This document shows, one piece after another, positions 8,289 through 16,733 of a DNA stretch of 27,243 bases. The stretch lies in contig CAZYQW010000120.1 of NCBI GenBank assembly GCA_964649825.1, positions 1 to 27,243 of the forward strand, in the 5' to 3' direction. Source of the DNA: CAZYQW01 sp964649825. Its GTDB lineage: Bacteria; Planctomycetota; B15-G4; JADJEK01. A program made the position numbers and the translations under genes. The first letter of the stretch is position 1; each line of letters opens with the position of its first letter. Below the pieces are notes generated by a model that saw only the letters and a list, made by a program, of their open reading frames with translations, was not told the origin of the DNA and made no database searches.

Positions 8289-9302
8289 ATGGCGATCAAG
8301 AAGGATCTGATCGGCAACGAGCTGGTGAAGGAGGTCGTCCGGATCCGCATCGACTCGCTGTGGAACATGCTCGCGCACCGCCGCCGCGGCCGAATGCCGC
8401 CGGTCGACGCGGAGAAGGCGACCGGCGACTTCGACGACAAGGGCGCCCTGTTCCTCCCCGGTGGTCTCGTGTTCGAGGACTGGGAAGGCAACCCGGTGCG
8501 GCGGGAGCCGCTCCCGGATCGACGGCCGGAGACGTTTCGCAGACTCATCCGCGAGGCGATGCGCTTCGACGGCGCGCACCTCTTGTTCCCGGACGCGATC
8601 TCGCCCAGCGTGAAGCTCGGCAACACTGCGTTCGCGCGCATCGCGTCGAGCATCCTCGAGAACCGCCGCGAGGCGCTTCGCCGGCGTGATCGCGTCGGCG
8701 AGCGCCAGCCGGCGCGGATCCGTTCCGCCGACGTCTGCAAGAGCTACTGCCCGACGTTCATGCCGCCTCCGTACGGCAGCCGGACGTCGCTGAGCTCGGA
8801 CCTCGCGGTCTGTCTCACCGAGCCGCGGCTGTACTTCCGCCAGTGCCTGGACTACTACGGCCTGCGCGACGACGAGGCGGAGCACCTCTGGGCCGGGATC
8901 CAATCGTCGCGCCAGGCGGTGGTGAGCACGGGCGACGCGGTGCTCGCGCCTCCGTTCGCCATCACCTGCCACAGCACGCGATACCGCGAGGCGTGCCTCA
9001 CCGGCGTGACGCGCCTCCTGGGCTTCGGCCGCTTCGGAGAGTTCGCGACCCTGACGCTCGAGTCGGCGTCCAACGAACTCCTCGCCGAGGCGGACCCCGG
9101 CCGGGCGCAGTTCGGCGAGGACTTCATCGTCGCGGAGACGGACGGCATCCAAGTCGCGATCGTCCTGCGGGTCTATCCACGCACGAACCCTGGGGCGCGC
9201 CTGATGAAGGACGTGACGACGATCCTGCTCTCGGCCGAGAAGGACCTCGACATCGAGCTTGCGCCGGTCACCGCGGAGGCCCGCGCGCGCTACGGGATGT
9301 GA
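8289..9302 (+). CDS. Conserved-looking protein of unknown function (weak DisA_N-like motifs)
   Basis: A 337-residue soluble protein that I do not confidently recognise. It has no signal peptide or membrane segment. Visible blocks are GALFLPGGLVFEDWEG near residue 52, FDGAHLLFPDAISPSVK at about 93-109 and a Cys-containing stretch (DVCKSYCPTFMPPPYG) near residue 150. STRYREA lies at 229-235 and FIVAETDGIQVAIVLR at 279-294. The last two recall the T-R-H-R-A and VSEE-G blocks of the diadenylate cyclase (DisA_N/DAC) fold, and D94-G95-A96 recalls its DGA motif. However, the spacing is much longer than in known cyclases, so this is only a lead. A consensus TTGACA lies at 8252-8257, but no good -10 follows. 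It sits 61 nt after hflX, so it may share transcription or have its own promoter. Confidence 0.6.
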   Translation: MAIKKDLIGNELVKEVVRIRIDSLWNMLAHRRRGRMPPVDAEKATGDFDDKGALFLPGGLVFEDWEGNPVRREPLPDRRPETFRRLIREAMRFDGAHLLFPDAISPSVKLGNTAFARIASSILENRREALRRRDRVGERQPARIRSADVCKSYCPTFMPPPYGSRTSLSSDLAVCLTEPRLYFRQCLDYYGLRDDEAEHLWAGIQSSRQAVVSTGDAVLAPPFAITCHSTRYREACLTGVTRLLGFGRFGEFATLTLESASNELLAEADPGRAQFGEDFIVAETDGIQVAIVLRVYPRTNPGARLMKDVTTILLSAEKDLDIELAPVTAEARARYGM

Positions 9303-9367
9303 GCACGCCCCCGCCGCGTTCTCGGACCGTTGGTAGACTCGCCGTTCGTTCTGCCGCGAGAAACGCG

Positions 9368-11050
9368 ATGGTCACGCCACTCCTTCTCTTCGCCGTCCTC
9401 CTCGCCGCGCGCCCGCTCGCGGCGAGCGGCGGAAGCGTCGAAGTCGAGGTCGCGGACGCGGTTCCCGAGGACGCGGACGCGATCCGCGAGCGCTCCGAGC
9501 GGTTCTTGACGAGGCTGGAGGAGCGGTTCGCGGGCGGCGGGCCGCCGGTGTCGGCGCGGATTCACGTGTTCGCGTCGCACGAACAGAAGGGTCTCGAGAC
9601 CGGCGACGTCACCGCGCTCTCGCTCACCGGCGACGATACGGCGCAGATCGTTCTGTGCGGTGATCGTTCACGGCACGACGGGCGGGCCGAGGCGCTGGTC
9701 TTCCTCCGGGCGCGCTTCGGCGAACCGGCGCTGCCGATGATGGCGGACGGGGCATCTCGCGCGCTCGCCGACGAGGACTGCGTGCTCGACTACCGCGCGA
9801 CCGCGGCCTGGGTCCACGCCGCCGGCGAGACGACGCGACTGTCCGATCTGGTGGACCCCGTGCGCTACGGCATGCGCTCCGGCCTCGTGCAGGCGCCGCT
9901 CGCCGCGGTGCTCGCCGAGGTCCTCCTCGAGCTCGGTTCCGACGCGTTCACGCGGGCATGGAACCGGGGCGAGATCGACCTCGCCCTCGTCGAACCGGCC
10001 TTCCACGCCCGCCTCGACGCCTTCACCGCCTCCCATCGTCACTGGATGGTCGAACGCCGCCGCCGCCGGCACGCGCGCGCGACGACGGCGCCCCTCCGCG
10101 GCTTCTGCTTCTCGCACGAGGGGTATCGCATTCGCGACGGCTACATCTCGGAGATGGCGAATCGTTCTCTCGAGCGCGCCCGCTCCCTCGGGGCGACGGC
10201 CGTCTCGATCACTCCGTTCGGGTACTACCGGGACCCGCACGACCCGGAGATCCGTTGGCGTCGCCGGACGGAAGGAGATCGGCAGGGATACGAGACCGAC
10301 GAGTCGCTGCTCGTCGCCGGCGACCACGCGCGGCGGCTCGGCTTCGCCGTCATGATGAAGCCGCACCTGTGGGGGCACGGCTGGTGCGGCGACCTCGAGA
10401 TGAAGAGCGACGACGATCGGCGCCGCTGGTTCGAGTCGTACGGCGAGTTCCTCGTGCACTACGCGCTCCTCGCCGAGCGCGGCGAGTACGACTGGCTGTC
10501 GATCGGATGCGAGCTCGTGAAGATGACGCGCGGGCGCGACGCCGAGTGGAGATCGCTCGCGGCGCGGGCGCGCGCTCTCTTCTCCGGCGGCTTGACGTAT
10601 GCGTCGAACTGGGGCGACGAGATGGAGCGGATCGGGTTCGCCGACGCGCTCGACGCGGTCGGAGTCGACTGCTACTTCTCGCTCGCGACGAAAGAGGATC
10701 CGACCGACGCGGAGCTGCGATCCGGCGCGATCGACGTGATCCGCCGCATCGCCGGTCTCCGCGGCCGCTACCGCCGGCCGATCCTGTTGACAGAGATCGG
10801 CTTCCCGGTTCGCGAACGAAGCTGGCTCGACCCGCACCGATCGCGTGGCGGGGAGGCCGCGTCTCCACGCGACCAAGCGCGCTGCTATCGTGCGTTCTTC
10901 GACGCCTTCGCCGCGGAGGCCTCGATCGACGGCTTCTTCGTCTGGAAGTGGCCGACCTTCGATCGATGGCACGACGCTCGCCGCGTGGACTTCTGGCCGG
11001 CGTCGGACGACGCGCTCGAGGTGCTGCGCGGCGCGTTCAGCGAACGTTGA
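9368..11050 (+). CDS. Secreted GH113-like glycoside hydrolase with N-terminal peptidase-MA-like domain
   Basis: A 560-residue protein with a signal peptide (MVTPLLLFAVLLAARPLAA). The C-terminal two-thirds (about 245-555) read like a GH113 TIM barrel: GFCFSHEGYRIRDGY, AVSITPFGYYRDP, FAVMMKPHLWG, SIGCELVKM, GLTYASNWGDEMERI, VGVDCYFSL and ILLTEIGFP. Glu382 (in IGCEL) and Glu476 (in LLTEIGF) sit where the GH113 acid/base and nucleophile belong, so retaining beta-mannanase-type chemistry is plausible; the true substrate is unknown. Residues about 25-235 resemble the region around gluzincin (peptidase MA-like) active sites (EALVFLRARFGEPALPMM, then ADGASRALAD) but lack an HExxH motif, so that part is probably non-catalytic. 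The ATG at 9368 is selected by the signal peptide; longer in-frame starts would overlap the previous gene. It is convergent with lptG at 8 bp. Confidence 0.8.
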   Translation: MVTPLLLFAVLLAARPLAASGGSVEVEVADAVPEDADAIRERSERFLTRLEERFAGGGPPVSARIHVFASHEQKGLETGDVTALSLTGDDTAQIVLCGDRSRHDGRAEALVFLRARFGEPALPMMADGASRALADEDCVLDYRATAAWVHAAGETTRLSDLVDPVRYGMRSGLVQAPLAAVLAEVLLELGSDAFTRAWNRGEIDLALVEPAFHARLDAFTASHRHWMVERRRRRHARATTAPLRGFCFSHEGYRIRDGYISEMANRSLERARSLGATAVSITPFGYYRDPHDPEIRWRRRTEGDRQGYETDESLLVAGDHARRLGFAVMMKPHLWGHGWCGDLEMKSDDDRRRWFESYGEFLVHYALLAERGEYDWLSIGCELVKMTRGRDAEWRSLAARARALFSGGLTYASNWGDEMERIGFADALDAVGVDCYFSLATKEDPTDAELRSGAIDVIRRIAGLRGRYRRPILLTEIGFPVRERSWLDPHRSRGGEAASPRDQARCYRAFFDAFAAEASIDGFFVWKWPTFDRWHDARRVDFWPASDDALEVLRGAFSER

Positions 11051-11058
11051 ACCCGCCT

Positions 11059-12114
11059 CTACGACTTCACGCTGTCGATCAGCACGACCCCGAGCGAGCC
11101 GAAGAAGATCACCCCGAACCACGCGGCCAACACGGGATGCAGGACCTCCTTGTCGCCGAGGTTGCGCATCACGGCGTCGAACGCGAAGTACGCGGCGCAG
11201 ATGAGGATGGCCGTCACCATCCCGAGAAGCAGGTTGCGCCCTTGCTGCGACAGCACGAACGGAAGCCCCAACATGAGGAGCAGGAGGTTCGAGAGCGGGA
11301 ACGTGAGGTGGTAGTGCAGCAGCACCTTCCACTTCGACTCTCCCGTGCGCCCGAAGAGGAACTCGGCCTGCGAATACGAGAGGTCGTAGGGGCCCCGCGT
11401 CTTCGACTCGATCAGGTCGGGCGTGAGCTGCTCCGGCAGGTCGCGGGTCTCGACGCCCGAGTCGCCCTCGCTCCCGGTCGCGGACACGGTGTAGACGAAA
11501 CGCTGCCGGCCCTCGTCCCACGTCGCGTCCTTGCCGATCTCGGGCGGCTCCTCGCTGTCGAGCACCGACACGTCGAAGTAGGCGATCCGTCGCGAGTTGA
11601 TGTCGTAGTCACGGATGAAGACGTACTCGTTCTCCCCGCACTGATAGCGGCCGTCGATCAGCCGCTCGAGCTCGCCGTCGAAGAGCAGGGCCTTGTACCG
11701 CTCCCGCCCGTCGGCGAGGCCGGGCGCGACGAACTGCTGCACCGAGACCATGAGCAGGACGAGGAAGACGGCGAAGACGAAGACTGGAAGGAGCACGCGG
11801 AACACGGATCGTCCGGCGACGATCATGGGGACCAGCTCGTTGTTCCGGCGGAGCCGCGTGATCGCGAAGATCGCGGCCATCACCGTCACGAACGGCGCCA
11901 CCTGCAGGAAGATGAACGGCAGCATCAACCCGTAGTACTGCGACATCAACGTGCCGACCGAGAGGCCCATCTTGGCGAGGTCGGCCGCGTTCTCGAAGAT
12001 CTCGTCGCTCTTCGCGAACAGATCGATCAGCACGAACATCCCCAGGAAGAAGAGCAGGCAGATGCCGTACGACGAGATGAAGTAGCTGGAGACGTACCGA
12101 TCGAGCTTCTGCAT
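11059..12114 (-). CDS. lptG: LPS export permease, LptG-position YjgP/YjgQ protein
   Basis: A 351-residue inner-membrane permease of the YjgP/YjgQ family. It forms a heterodimer with LptF in the LptB2FG transporter, which extracts lipopolysaccharide from the inner membrane. Three N-terminal membrane segments (about residues 10-35, 55-85 and 100-125) and three C-terminal ones (about 265-345) flank a periplasmic beta-jellyroll region, the classic layout. The second segment ends in the coupling-helix-like RLRRNNELVPMIVAG. The ATG at 12114 lies 2 nt after the lptF stop and is preceded by GGAGG inside the last lptF codons, so the two genes are translationally coupled. I call it lptG because it is second in the pair; the two paralogues are hard to tell apart by eye. 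Confidence 0.85.
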   Translation of the reverse strand: MQKLDRYVSSYFISSYGICLLFFLGMFVLIDLFAKSDEIFENAADLAKMGLSVGTLMSQYYGLMLPFIFLQVAPFVTVMAAIFAITRLRRNNELVPMIVAGRSVFRVLLPVFVFAVFLVLLMVSVQQFVAPGLADGRERYKALLFDGELERLIDGRYQCGENEYVFIRDYDINSRRIAYFDVSVLDSEEPPEIGKDATWDEGRQRFVYTVSATGSEGDSGVETRDLPEQLTPDLIESKTRGPYDLSYSQAEFLFGRTGESKWKVLLHYHLTFPLSNLLLLMLGLPFVLSQQGRNLLLGMVTAILICAAYFAFDAVMRNLGDKEVLHPVLAAWFGVIFFGSLGVVLIDSVKS

Positions 12115-12116
12115 GG

Positions 12117-13199
12117 CTACCTCCGCAGCACGACCCACGTGAGGCCGAGGCCGAGCAGCAGGAGGACGATGGAGCCGGACCAGATCGCGAGCACCGGGTG
12201 GAGGTCGGTCTCCTCCGCGAGCAGGTCGCCGAGGATGAACGTGGGGTAGAACACGACGAGCGCGATCAGGAACGCGATCAGGAAGGCGACCATCCGGTTG
12301 CTCTGCCGGAAGATGATCGCGAGCGGCACGCCGATCAGGACGAACAAGAGACACGCCCCCGCCCCCGCGAGCCGCTGGTGGAACTCGCTGACGATCTTGC
12401 GCTCCTTCGGCGCGCCGTCGTAGCGGCGGTCCTTGGCCGCGATCAACTCCTCGAGCGTGTGGTGGCCGACCTTCTTCTCGCGCACTTCCTCGCGCAGCGG
12501 GATCGGGTAGCGGAACGTCCCGGCCGCCGCCTGGTGGAAGTCGCCGTGGAGGGTCTTCACGCCCTCGAGGTTCAGGTAGAGGATGCCGCGCTTGGTGTCG
12601 ACCTCGAGCCGCGCCGATTGGGCCATGATCTCGTCGGAGAGAGGACGGCCGTCATCGTCGCCGCGCGTGTATCGCTTGATCCGCAGGTCGAGCAGGCGAT
12701 TCTGCTCGTCCACCGACCGCCAGATCACCTGAAGGTCCTTCCCCAGCTCGATCGCGTTCCCCCCTTGCTCCATCAGCGCCGCGACCGCCGCGTCGAGCCC
12801 GGACTCGATGACGTCCTTCTTGGTGAACTCCATGACCGGGGCGATGCGATCGTTCACGTGGAGCACGGTGGCGGAACCGATCAAGCCGAAGAGCAGCGCC
12901 GGCGCGAACGCGGTGTAGAGGTGGACCCCGGACGCTCGCATCGTGTTGATCTCGTTCTCCGCCGCCGCGCGGCCGTACGTCAACACGACCGCGATCAGGA
13001 CGGTCATGGGGAGCGTCTGATCGAGGTTCGTGCCCACGAAGAAGAGGACGAGCCGCACGAACAGCGGCAGCGTGAGGAAGTCGGACTTGTGCAGCGTCTG
13101 CAGCGAACCGCCGACAAGGAAGATCAGCGTGATGACCGCGAAGGTGACGAGCGCGTTGGTGATGAGCTCGGTCAGAAGTTGACGTTGGAAGATCGGCAA
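12117..13199 (-). CDS. lptF: LPS export permease, LptF-position YjgP/YjgQ protein
   Basis: A 360-residue YjgP/YjgQ-family permease, partner of the following gene in the LptB2FG lipopolysaccharide exporter. It has N-terminal membrane helices (ALVTFAVITLIFLVGGSLQ, then RLVLFFVGTNLDQTLPMTVLIAVVLTYG), a conserved AAENEINTMRASGV coupling segment near residue 80 and a periplasmic middle. Three C-terminal helices follow (GACLLFVLIGVPLAII, AFLIAFLIALVVFYPTFILG, SIVLLLLGLGLTWVVL). No ATG is available at the right place. The start is a TTG at 13199, giving MPIFQRQLLTEL and the family's usual length, with only a weak GGTTGGA upstream. The unusual start may lower its translation relative to lptG. Confidence 0.85.
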   Translation of the reverse strand: MPIFQRQLLTELITNALVTFAVITLIFLVGGSLQTLHKSDFLTLPLFVRLVLFFVGTNLDQTLPMTVLIAVVLTYGRAAAENEINTMRASGVHLYTAFAPALLFGLIGSATVLHVNDRIAPVMEFTKKDVIESGLDAAVAALMEQGGNAIELGKDLQVIWRSVDEQNRLLDLRIKRYTRGDDDGRPLSDEIMAQSARLEVDTKRGILYLNLEGVKTLHGDFHQAAAGTFRYPIPLREEVREKKVGHHTLEELIAAKDRRYDGAPKERKIVSEFHQRLAGAGACLLFVLIGVPLAIIFRQSNRMVAFLIAFLIALVVFYPTFILGDLLAEETDLHPVLAIWSGSIVLLLLGLGLTWVVLRR

Positions 13200-13632
13200 T
13201 GGTCCAACCGCTGTTGACGAACGACCCGGCTCATCGAGTCAAAAGGCCGGCCGAGGTCTGGACAACGTGTTCCAGACGTGAAATAGTGGAATGCCTCCGG
13301 ATCTGGGATCCCGTCGTAACGTGAACTGCGGCCACCGCTCCTGAACCGGAGAATAGGTTGGAAGTCCCCGATCGCGATGACAAATGAAATCACGGTCATT
13401 TCGCGGAAGAGGGATCCTGGGAAGGCAACGTATCGTTCAAGATTGGTCCCGGCGTCACGCGGTTTCACCACCCAAGATCTACCCCCCTCCCCCCCGAGGG
13501 CGTGGCGCCGGGACCCCTTCCATCCGCTTCGATCGGGGCGGTACCTCCGCCAGTGCCGCCATTCTCGCTTGAGTCCGCGGGCCTCTTCTCGAGCTGACTC
13601 TTGTTGCTCTGCCTCGGCGAGATGAGGGATTC
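13200..13632. other. 433-bp divergent intergenic region between lptF and mutY
   Basis: No gene, tRNA or convincing small ORF was found here. The lptF-proximal 250 bp are noticeably less GC-rich than the coding sequence around them, as expected for promoter DNA. A 7-bp inverted repeat lies at 13256-13277, and a C-tract (six and seven C runs) lies near 13485-13497. On the minus strand a TTGACT at 13241-13236 could be a -35 for lptFG, but no clear -10 follows it. Confidence 0.5.
13256..13277. repeat. 7-bp inverted repeat upstream of lptF
   Basis: GTCTGGA at 13256-13262 and TCCAGAC at 13271-13277 are perfect reverse complements around an 8-bp spacer, 57 bp upstream of the lptF start. The arrangement suits a dimeric regulator operator or a small hairpin in the lptFG leader. 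No T-run follows, so a terminator is less likely. Confidence 0.4.
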
Positions 13633-14787
13633 GTGCTCGATCGTGCACCTGCCGCGATGACCCAGGCGCTGCTGCGCTGGTTCGATCGCGAGCGCCGGGA
13701 CCTGCCGTGGCGACGAACCCGGGACCCATGGGCCATCCTCGTCTCCGAGGTGATGCTCCAGCAGACGCGCGTCGAGGTCGTGACGAGGTACTTCGCACGG
13801 TTCCTGGCGCGCTTCCCCGCCCCCGAGGCGATGGCGCTCGCGACGGAGGACCAGATCCTGGAGCTCTGGGCGGGCCTCGGATACTACCGACGCGCTCGCA
13901 ACCTGAAGCGCGCGGCGGAAGCGATCGTCGAACGCCACGGCGGACGATTCCCGACCGAGTTCGACGCGATCCTCGGCCTCCCGGGGGTCGGGCGATACAC
14001 GGCCGGGGCGGTCGCGAGCATCGCGTTCGACCTCCCCCATCCGGTCGTCGACGGAAACGTGGCGCGGGTGCTCGCGCGGCTCTTCGTGATCGAAGGGGAG
14101 CCACGCGAAGCCCACGTCCAGAGGGAACTCTGGACCGTCGCGGCGACGCTGCTCTCCACCGAGCGGCCCGGCGATCACAACCAGGCCCTGATGGAGCTCG
14201 GCGCGACGATCTGCGTACCGCGGAATCCCGCGTGCCAGCTCTGTCCGATCCGAGATCACTGCGGCGCGCGCCGCGCGGGTCGCACCCACGAGCTCCCGAC
14301 GGTTCGGCCCCGGCGCGCGCCGACCCCGGTCCGCCTCGTCGCGGCGCTCGTCGTCGATCGCGATCACGGCCACGTCGGGCTCGTCCGGCGCGCACCGGGT
14401 GGGCTGATGGCGGGGCTCCACGACGTGCCGGCGATCGAGATCCCTCCGACCGCCGACGCCCGCGCGGCGCTGACCCGCTGGTTGCGCGAACGATTCGGCC
14501 TGCGCACGCTCGTGAGCGAGAAGATCCACGACGCTCGCCATGCCATCACGCACCGGAAGATCGCGGTCGAGGTGCACATGGCCGAGATCTCCGGTCGGTC
14601 CGAGATCGCGCCGGCCGTCGGCGAGCCGCCGATGGATGGATACGGCGCGGGGATCGCGCCGGTGCCGGACGGGGACGGCCTGAGGTTCCATCCGCTGGCG
14701 TCCATCCCGGCCCTCGCCCTGTCCGCGTTGGCGCAGAAGTCGCTGCGGGCCCTTGACGCGGCGGCGCGCTACCGGCGCTCGTCCTGA
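13633..14787 (+). CDS. mutY: A/G-specific adenine DNA glycosylase MutY
   Basis: A 384-residue base-excision repair enzyme that removes adenine mispaired with 8-oxoguanine. Catalytic Glu39 lies in SEVMLQQTRVEVV and catalytic Asp140 in VVDGNVARV, between which sits the helix-hairpin-helix LPGVGRYTAGAVASI. The [4Fe-4S] ligands are Cys194-x6-Cys201-x2-Cys204-x5-Cys210. The C-terminal 150 residues form the NUDIX-like domain that recognises 8-oxoG (VRLVAALVVDRDHGHVGLVRR, then GLMAGLHDVP and HAITHRKIAVEVHMAE). The start is taken as GTG 13633, which has AGGG six bases upstream. ATG 13657 is an alternative but has no Shine-Dalgarno. The 3' end overlaps the convergent metallo-hydrolase gene by 19 bp. 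Confidence 0.95.
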   Translation: MLDRAPAAMTQALLRWFDRERRDLPWRRTRDPWAILVSEVMLQQTRVEVVTRYFARFLARFPAPEAMALATEDQILELWAGLGYYRRARNLKRAAEAIVERHGGRFPTEFDAILGLPGVGRYTAGAVASIAFDLPHPVVDGNVARVLARLFVIEGEPREAHVQRELWTVAATLLSTERPGDHNQALMELGATICVPRNPACQLCPIRDHCGARRAGRTHELPTVRPRRAPTPVRLVAALVVDRDHGHVGLVRRAPGGLMAGLHDVPAIEIPPTADARAALTRWLRERFGLRTLVSEKIHDARHAITHRKIAVEVHMAEISGRSEIAPAVGEPPMDGYGAGIAPVPDGDGLRFHPLASIPALALSALAQKSLRALDAAARYRRSS

Positions 14788-15695
14788 GCGCCGCCGTTGA
14801 CGATCATCCCGTCGTAGACGAACCCGACCCACCGATCCGGCGCGAGAAAGCCCTGCCCCCACTTCGCGTCCAAGTCCGCGGTCGGCTTCGCCGCGAGCAC
14901 TTCGTCCTTCGTCTTCCCGTCGTCGATCAGCGTCTGGATGCGATCGCGCACTGTCACGAGCATGTCGCGAAACGAACGCAGCTCGGCCGCGCTCGACAGC
15001 GGGCCGTGACCGGGAATGACCCGTGACTCGGGGTTCGCCCTCTCGAGGACGAGATCGGCGGCACGGATGACGCCGTCGATGGCGCCTCCGCTCGACGGAT
15101 CGATGAACGGGTACATGCCGTTGAAGTAGCAGTCGCCCATGTGGAAGACGTTCGCCTTCTTGAAGTGGACGATCGAGTCGCCGTCGGTGTGGGCGTTGTC
15201 GACGTGGATCACGTCGATCTCGTCGCCGTTCCAGTGGAGGGTGACGGAGTCCGCGAACGTGACCACCGGCAGTGCGACCTTGGGGGAAGGAGGAGTGCGC
15301 ATGTTGAACGCCTCGACGACCTGCTCCACGCTCAACCGGGCGCGGACGTTCTCGTGCGCCACGATCACGGCCCCCTGCTTCCCGATGTTCTCGTTGCCGC
15401 CCGTGTGGTCCTGATGGTGGTGCGTGTTGACGAGGAAGCGCACCGGCGCCTCGGAGAGCTCGTCGATCGCGGCGAGGATGCGGTCGCTGAGCGGCGCGTA
15501 CTGATCGTCGATCATCAGGACTCCGTCCTCCCCGACGGAGACGCCGATGTTGCCGCCCTGGCCGTAGAGGATGTGCACGCCGCCCCGGATCGGTTCGGTG
15601 CGGATCTCGACGTCGCCCGGTTGCGTCCACGCCGGCGACGCGACCAACGCCGCGGCGAGACCGACCTCGATCGCGCGTACTTTCGTGTTCACCAT
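14769..15695 (-). CDS. Secreted metallo-beta-lactamase-fold hydrolase
   Basis: A 308-residue metallo-beta-lactamase-superfamily protein with a signal peptide (VGLAAALVASPAWTQ), so probably periplasmic. The zinc-binding motif HHHQDH is at residues 92-97, followed by further ligand blocks NAHTDGDSIVHF, HMGDCYF and IPGHGP. It belongs to the broad secreted 'cyclase/quinoprotein-relay-like' MBL group rather than to proven beta-lactamases, and its substrate is unknown. Two consecutive ATGs exist (15698 and 15695). AGGAGG at 15705-15700 is 1 nt from the first but 4 nt from the second, so I prefer 15695. The trxB stop codon overlaps this start, implying translational coupling. Confidence 0.88.
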   Translation of the reverse strand: MVNTKVRAIEVGLAAALVASPAWTQPGDVEIRTEPIRGGVHILYGQGGNIGVSVGEDGVLMIDDQYAPLSDRILAAIDELSEAPVRFLVNTHHHQDHTGGNENIGKQGAVIVAHENVRARLSVEQVVEAFNMRTPPSPKVALPVVTFADSVTLHWNGDEIDVIHVDNAHTDGDSIVHFKKANVFHMGDCYFNGMYPFIDPSSGGAIDGVIRAADLVLERANPESRVIPGHGPLSSAAELRSFRDMLVTVRDRIQTLIDDGKTKDEVLAAKPTADLDAKWGQGFLAPDRWVGFVYDGMIVNGGAQDERR

Positions 15696-15705
15696 CATGC
15701 CTCCT
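15695..15705 (-). promoter_or_regulatory. Shine-Dalgarno and stop/start overlap coupling trxB to the MBL gene
   Basis: Reading the minus strand, AGGAGG is followed by CATGATGG. The trxB TGA stop lies inside ATGATG and shares a base with the second ATG. A terminating ribosome can restart directly, which sets the MBL start at 15695. Confidence 0.65.
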
Positions 15706-16627
15706 GGGCCTCGAGCCACCGTTCGGCGTCGATCGCCGCCGCGCAGCCCGTTCCCGCCGCGGTGACGGCCTGCCGCCAAACCGGATCCATCACGTCGCCG
15801 GACGCGAAGACGCCCTCCACGCTCGTTCGGGTGGTGCGGGTCGTCTTCAGGTAGCCCACGTCGTCCATGTCGAGCTGCCCGGCGAAGATCTTCGTGTTCG
15901 GCTGGTGCCCGATCGCGATGAAGAGGCCCTCGGTCTCGCGGTCCGTCTCCGCGCCGGTCACCGTGTCCTTCAGGCGCACGCCGGTCACCTTCCGCTCGGC
16001 CGGATCGTGAACGGCGATGACCTCCTTGTTCCACTGGAAGTCGATCTTGTCGTTCTTCCGCGCGCGCTCCTGCATGATCTTCGATGCGCGCAGCTCGTCG
16101 CGGCGGTGGATCACGTGCACATTCGACGCGAACTTCGTCAGGAAGAGAGCCTCTTCCATCGCGGTGTCGCCGCCGCCGACGATGCAGACGTCCTTGTCGC
16201 GGAAGAAGAAGCCGTCGCAGGTCGCGCACGCGGACACGCCGTACCCCATGAGCTTCTGCTCGGACTCGATGCCGAGGAGCTTCGCGGTGGCCCCGGTGGC
16301 GACGATCACCGAACGTGCGAGGTACTCCTTGCTCTCCGAGACGACCTTGAACGGCCGCGACGAGAAGTCGACCTGATCGACGTTCTGAGGCAGCGTCTCG
16401 CAGCCGAACCGCTCGCACTGCTTCTTGAACAGCTCCATCAGCTCGGGGCCGAGGATCCCGTCGGGAAAGCCCGGGTAGTTCTCGACGTCGGTGGTGATCA
16501 TCAACTGCCCACCGGCCTGGACGCCCTCGAACATGAGGGGAGCCAGATTCGCCCGGCCGGCGTACAGGCCCGCCGTGTATCCGGCCGGGCCCGAACCGAT
16601 GATGATCACGTTTCGCACGTCGGTCAT
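15695..16627 (-). CDS. trxB: Thioredoxin reductase
   Basis: A 310-residue low-molecular-weight thioredoxin reductase: an FAD flavoprotein that moves electrons from NADPH to thioredoxin through a redox disulfide. It has the FAD motif GSGPAGYTAG from residue 11, the redox pair Cys134-Ala-Thr-Cys137 in SACATCDGFFF and the NADPH-binding GGGDTAMEEA with the phosphate-binding HRRDELRAS. The C-terminal FAD motif is GVFASGDVMDP. GGAG lies 8 nt before the ATG at 16627. It is first in a two-gene unit with the periplasmic metallo-hydrolase and divergent from an ArsR-type regulator across a perfect palindrome, which may control both. A thioredoxin-fold selenoprotein is encoded 2.4 kb away and could be a downstream redox partner (inference). 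Confidence 0.95.
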   Translation of the reverse strand: MTDVRNVIIIGSGPAGYTAGLYAGRANLAPLMFEGVQAGGQLMITTDVENYPGFPDGILGPELMELFKKQCERFGCETLPQNVDQVDFSSRPFKVVSESKEYLARSVIVATGATAKLLGIESEQKLMGYGVSACATCDGFFFRDKDVCIVGGGDTAMEEALFLTKFASNVHVIHRRDELRASKIMQERARKNDKIDFQWNKEVIAVHDPAERKVTGVRLKDTVTGAETDRETEGLFIAIGHQPNTKIFAGQLDMDDVGYLKTTRTTRTSVEGVFASGDVMDPVWRQAVTAAGTGCAAAIDAERWLEAQEA

Positions 16628-16733
16628 AGTCGTTCTCCAGGAGTTTTCGGACAGACTAGGGACCGCGCTCGGCCGCGGCCACCACGCGGCTCGCGCGGTT
16701 CCTCTTCCGCGTCGGCAAGCATGCAGCAACCTC

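Noticed and set aside
13485..13497. C-rich runs as a phase-variation tract.
   Set aside because: They lie in non-coding DNA, with no gene frame or well-placed promoter depending on their length.
13377..13625. An 82-codon plus-strand frame (MTNEITVISRKRDPGK...) before mutY.
   Set aside because: No Shine-Dalgarno, the composition becomes Arg/Ser/Pro-rich, and no family resemblance is apparent.
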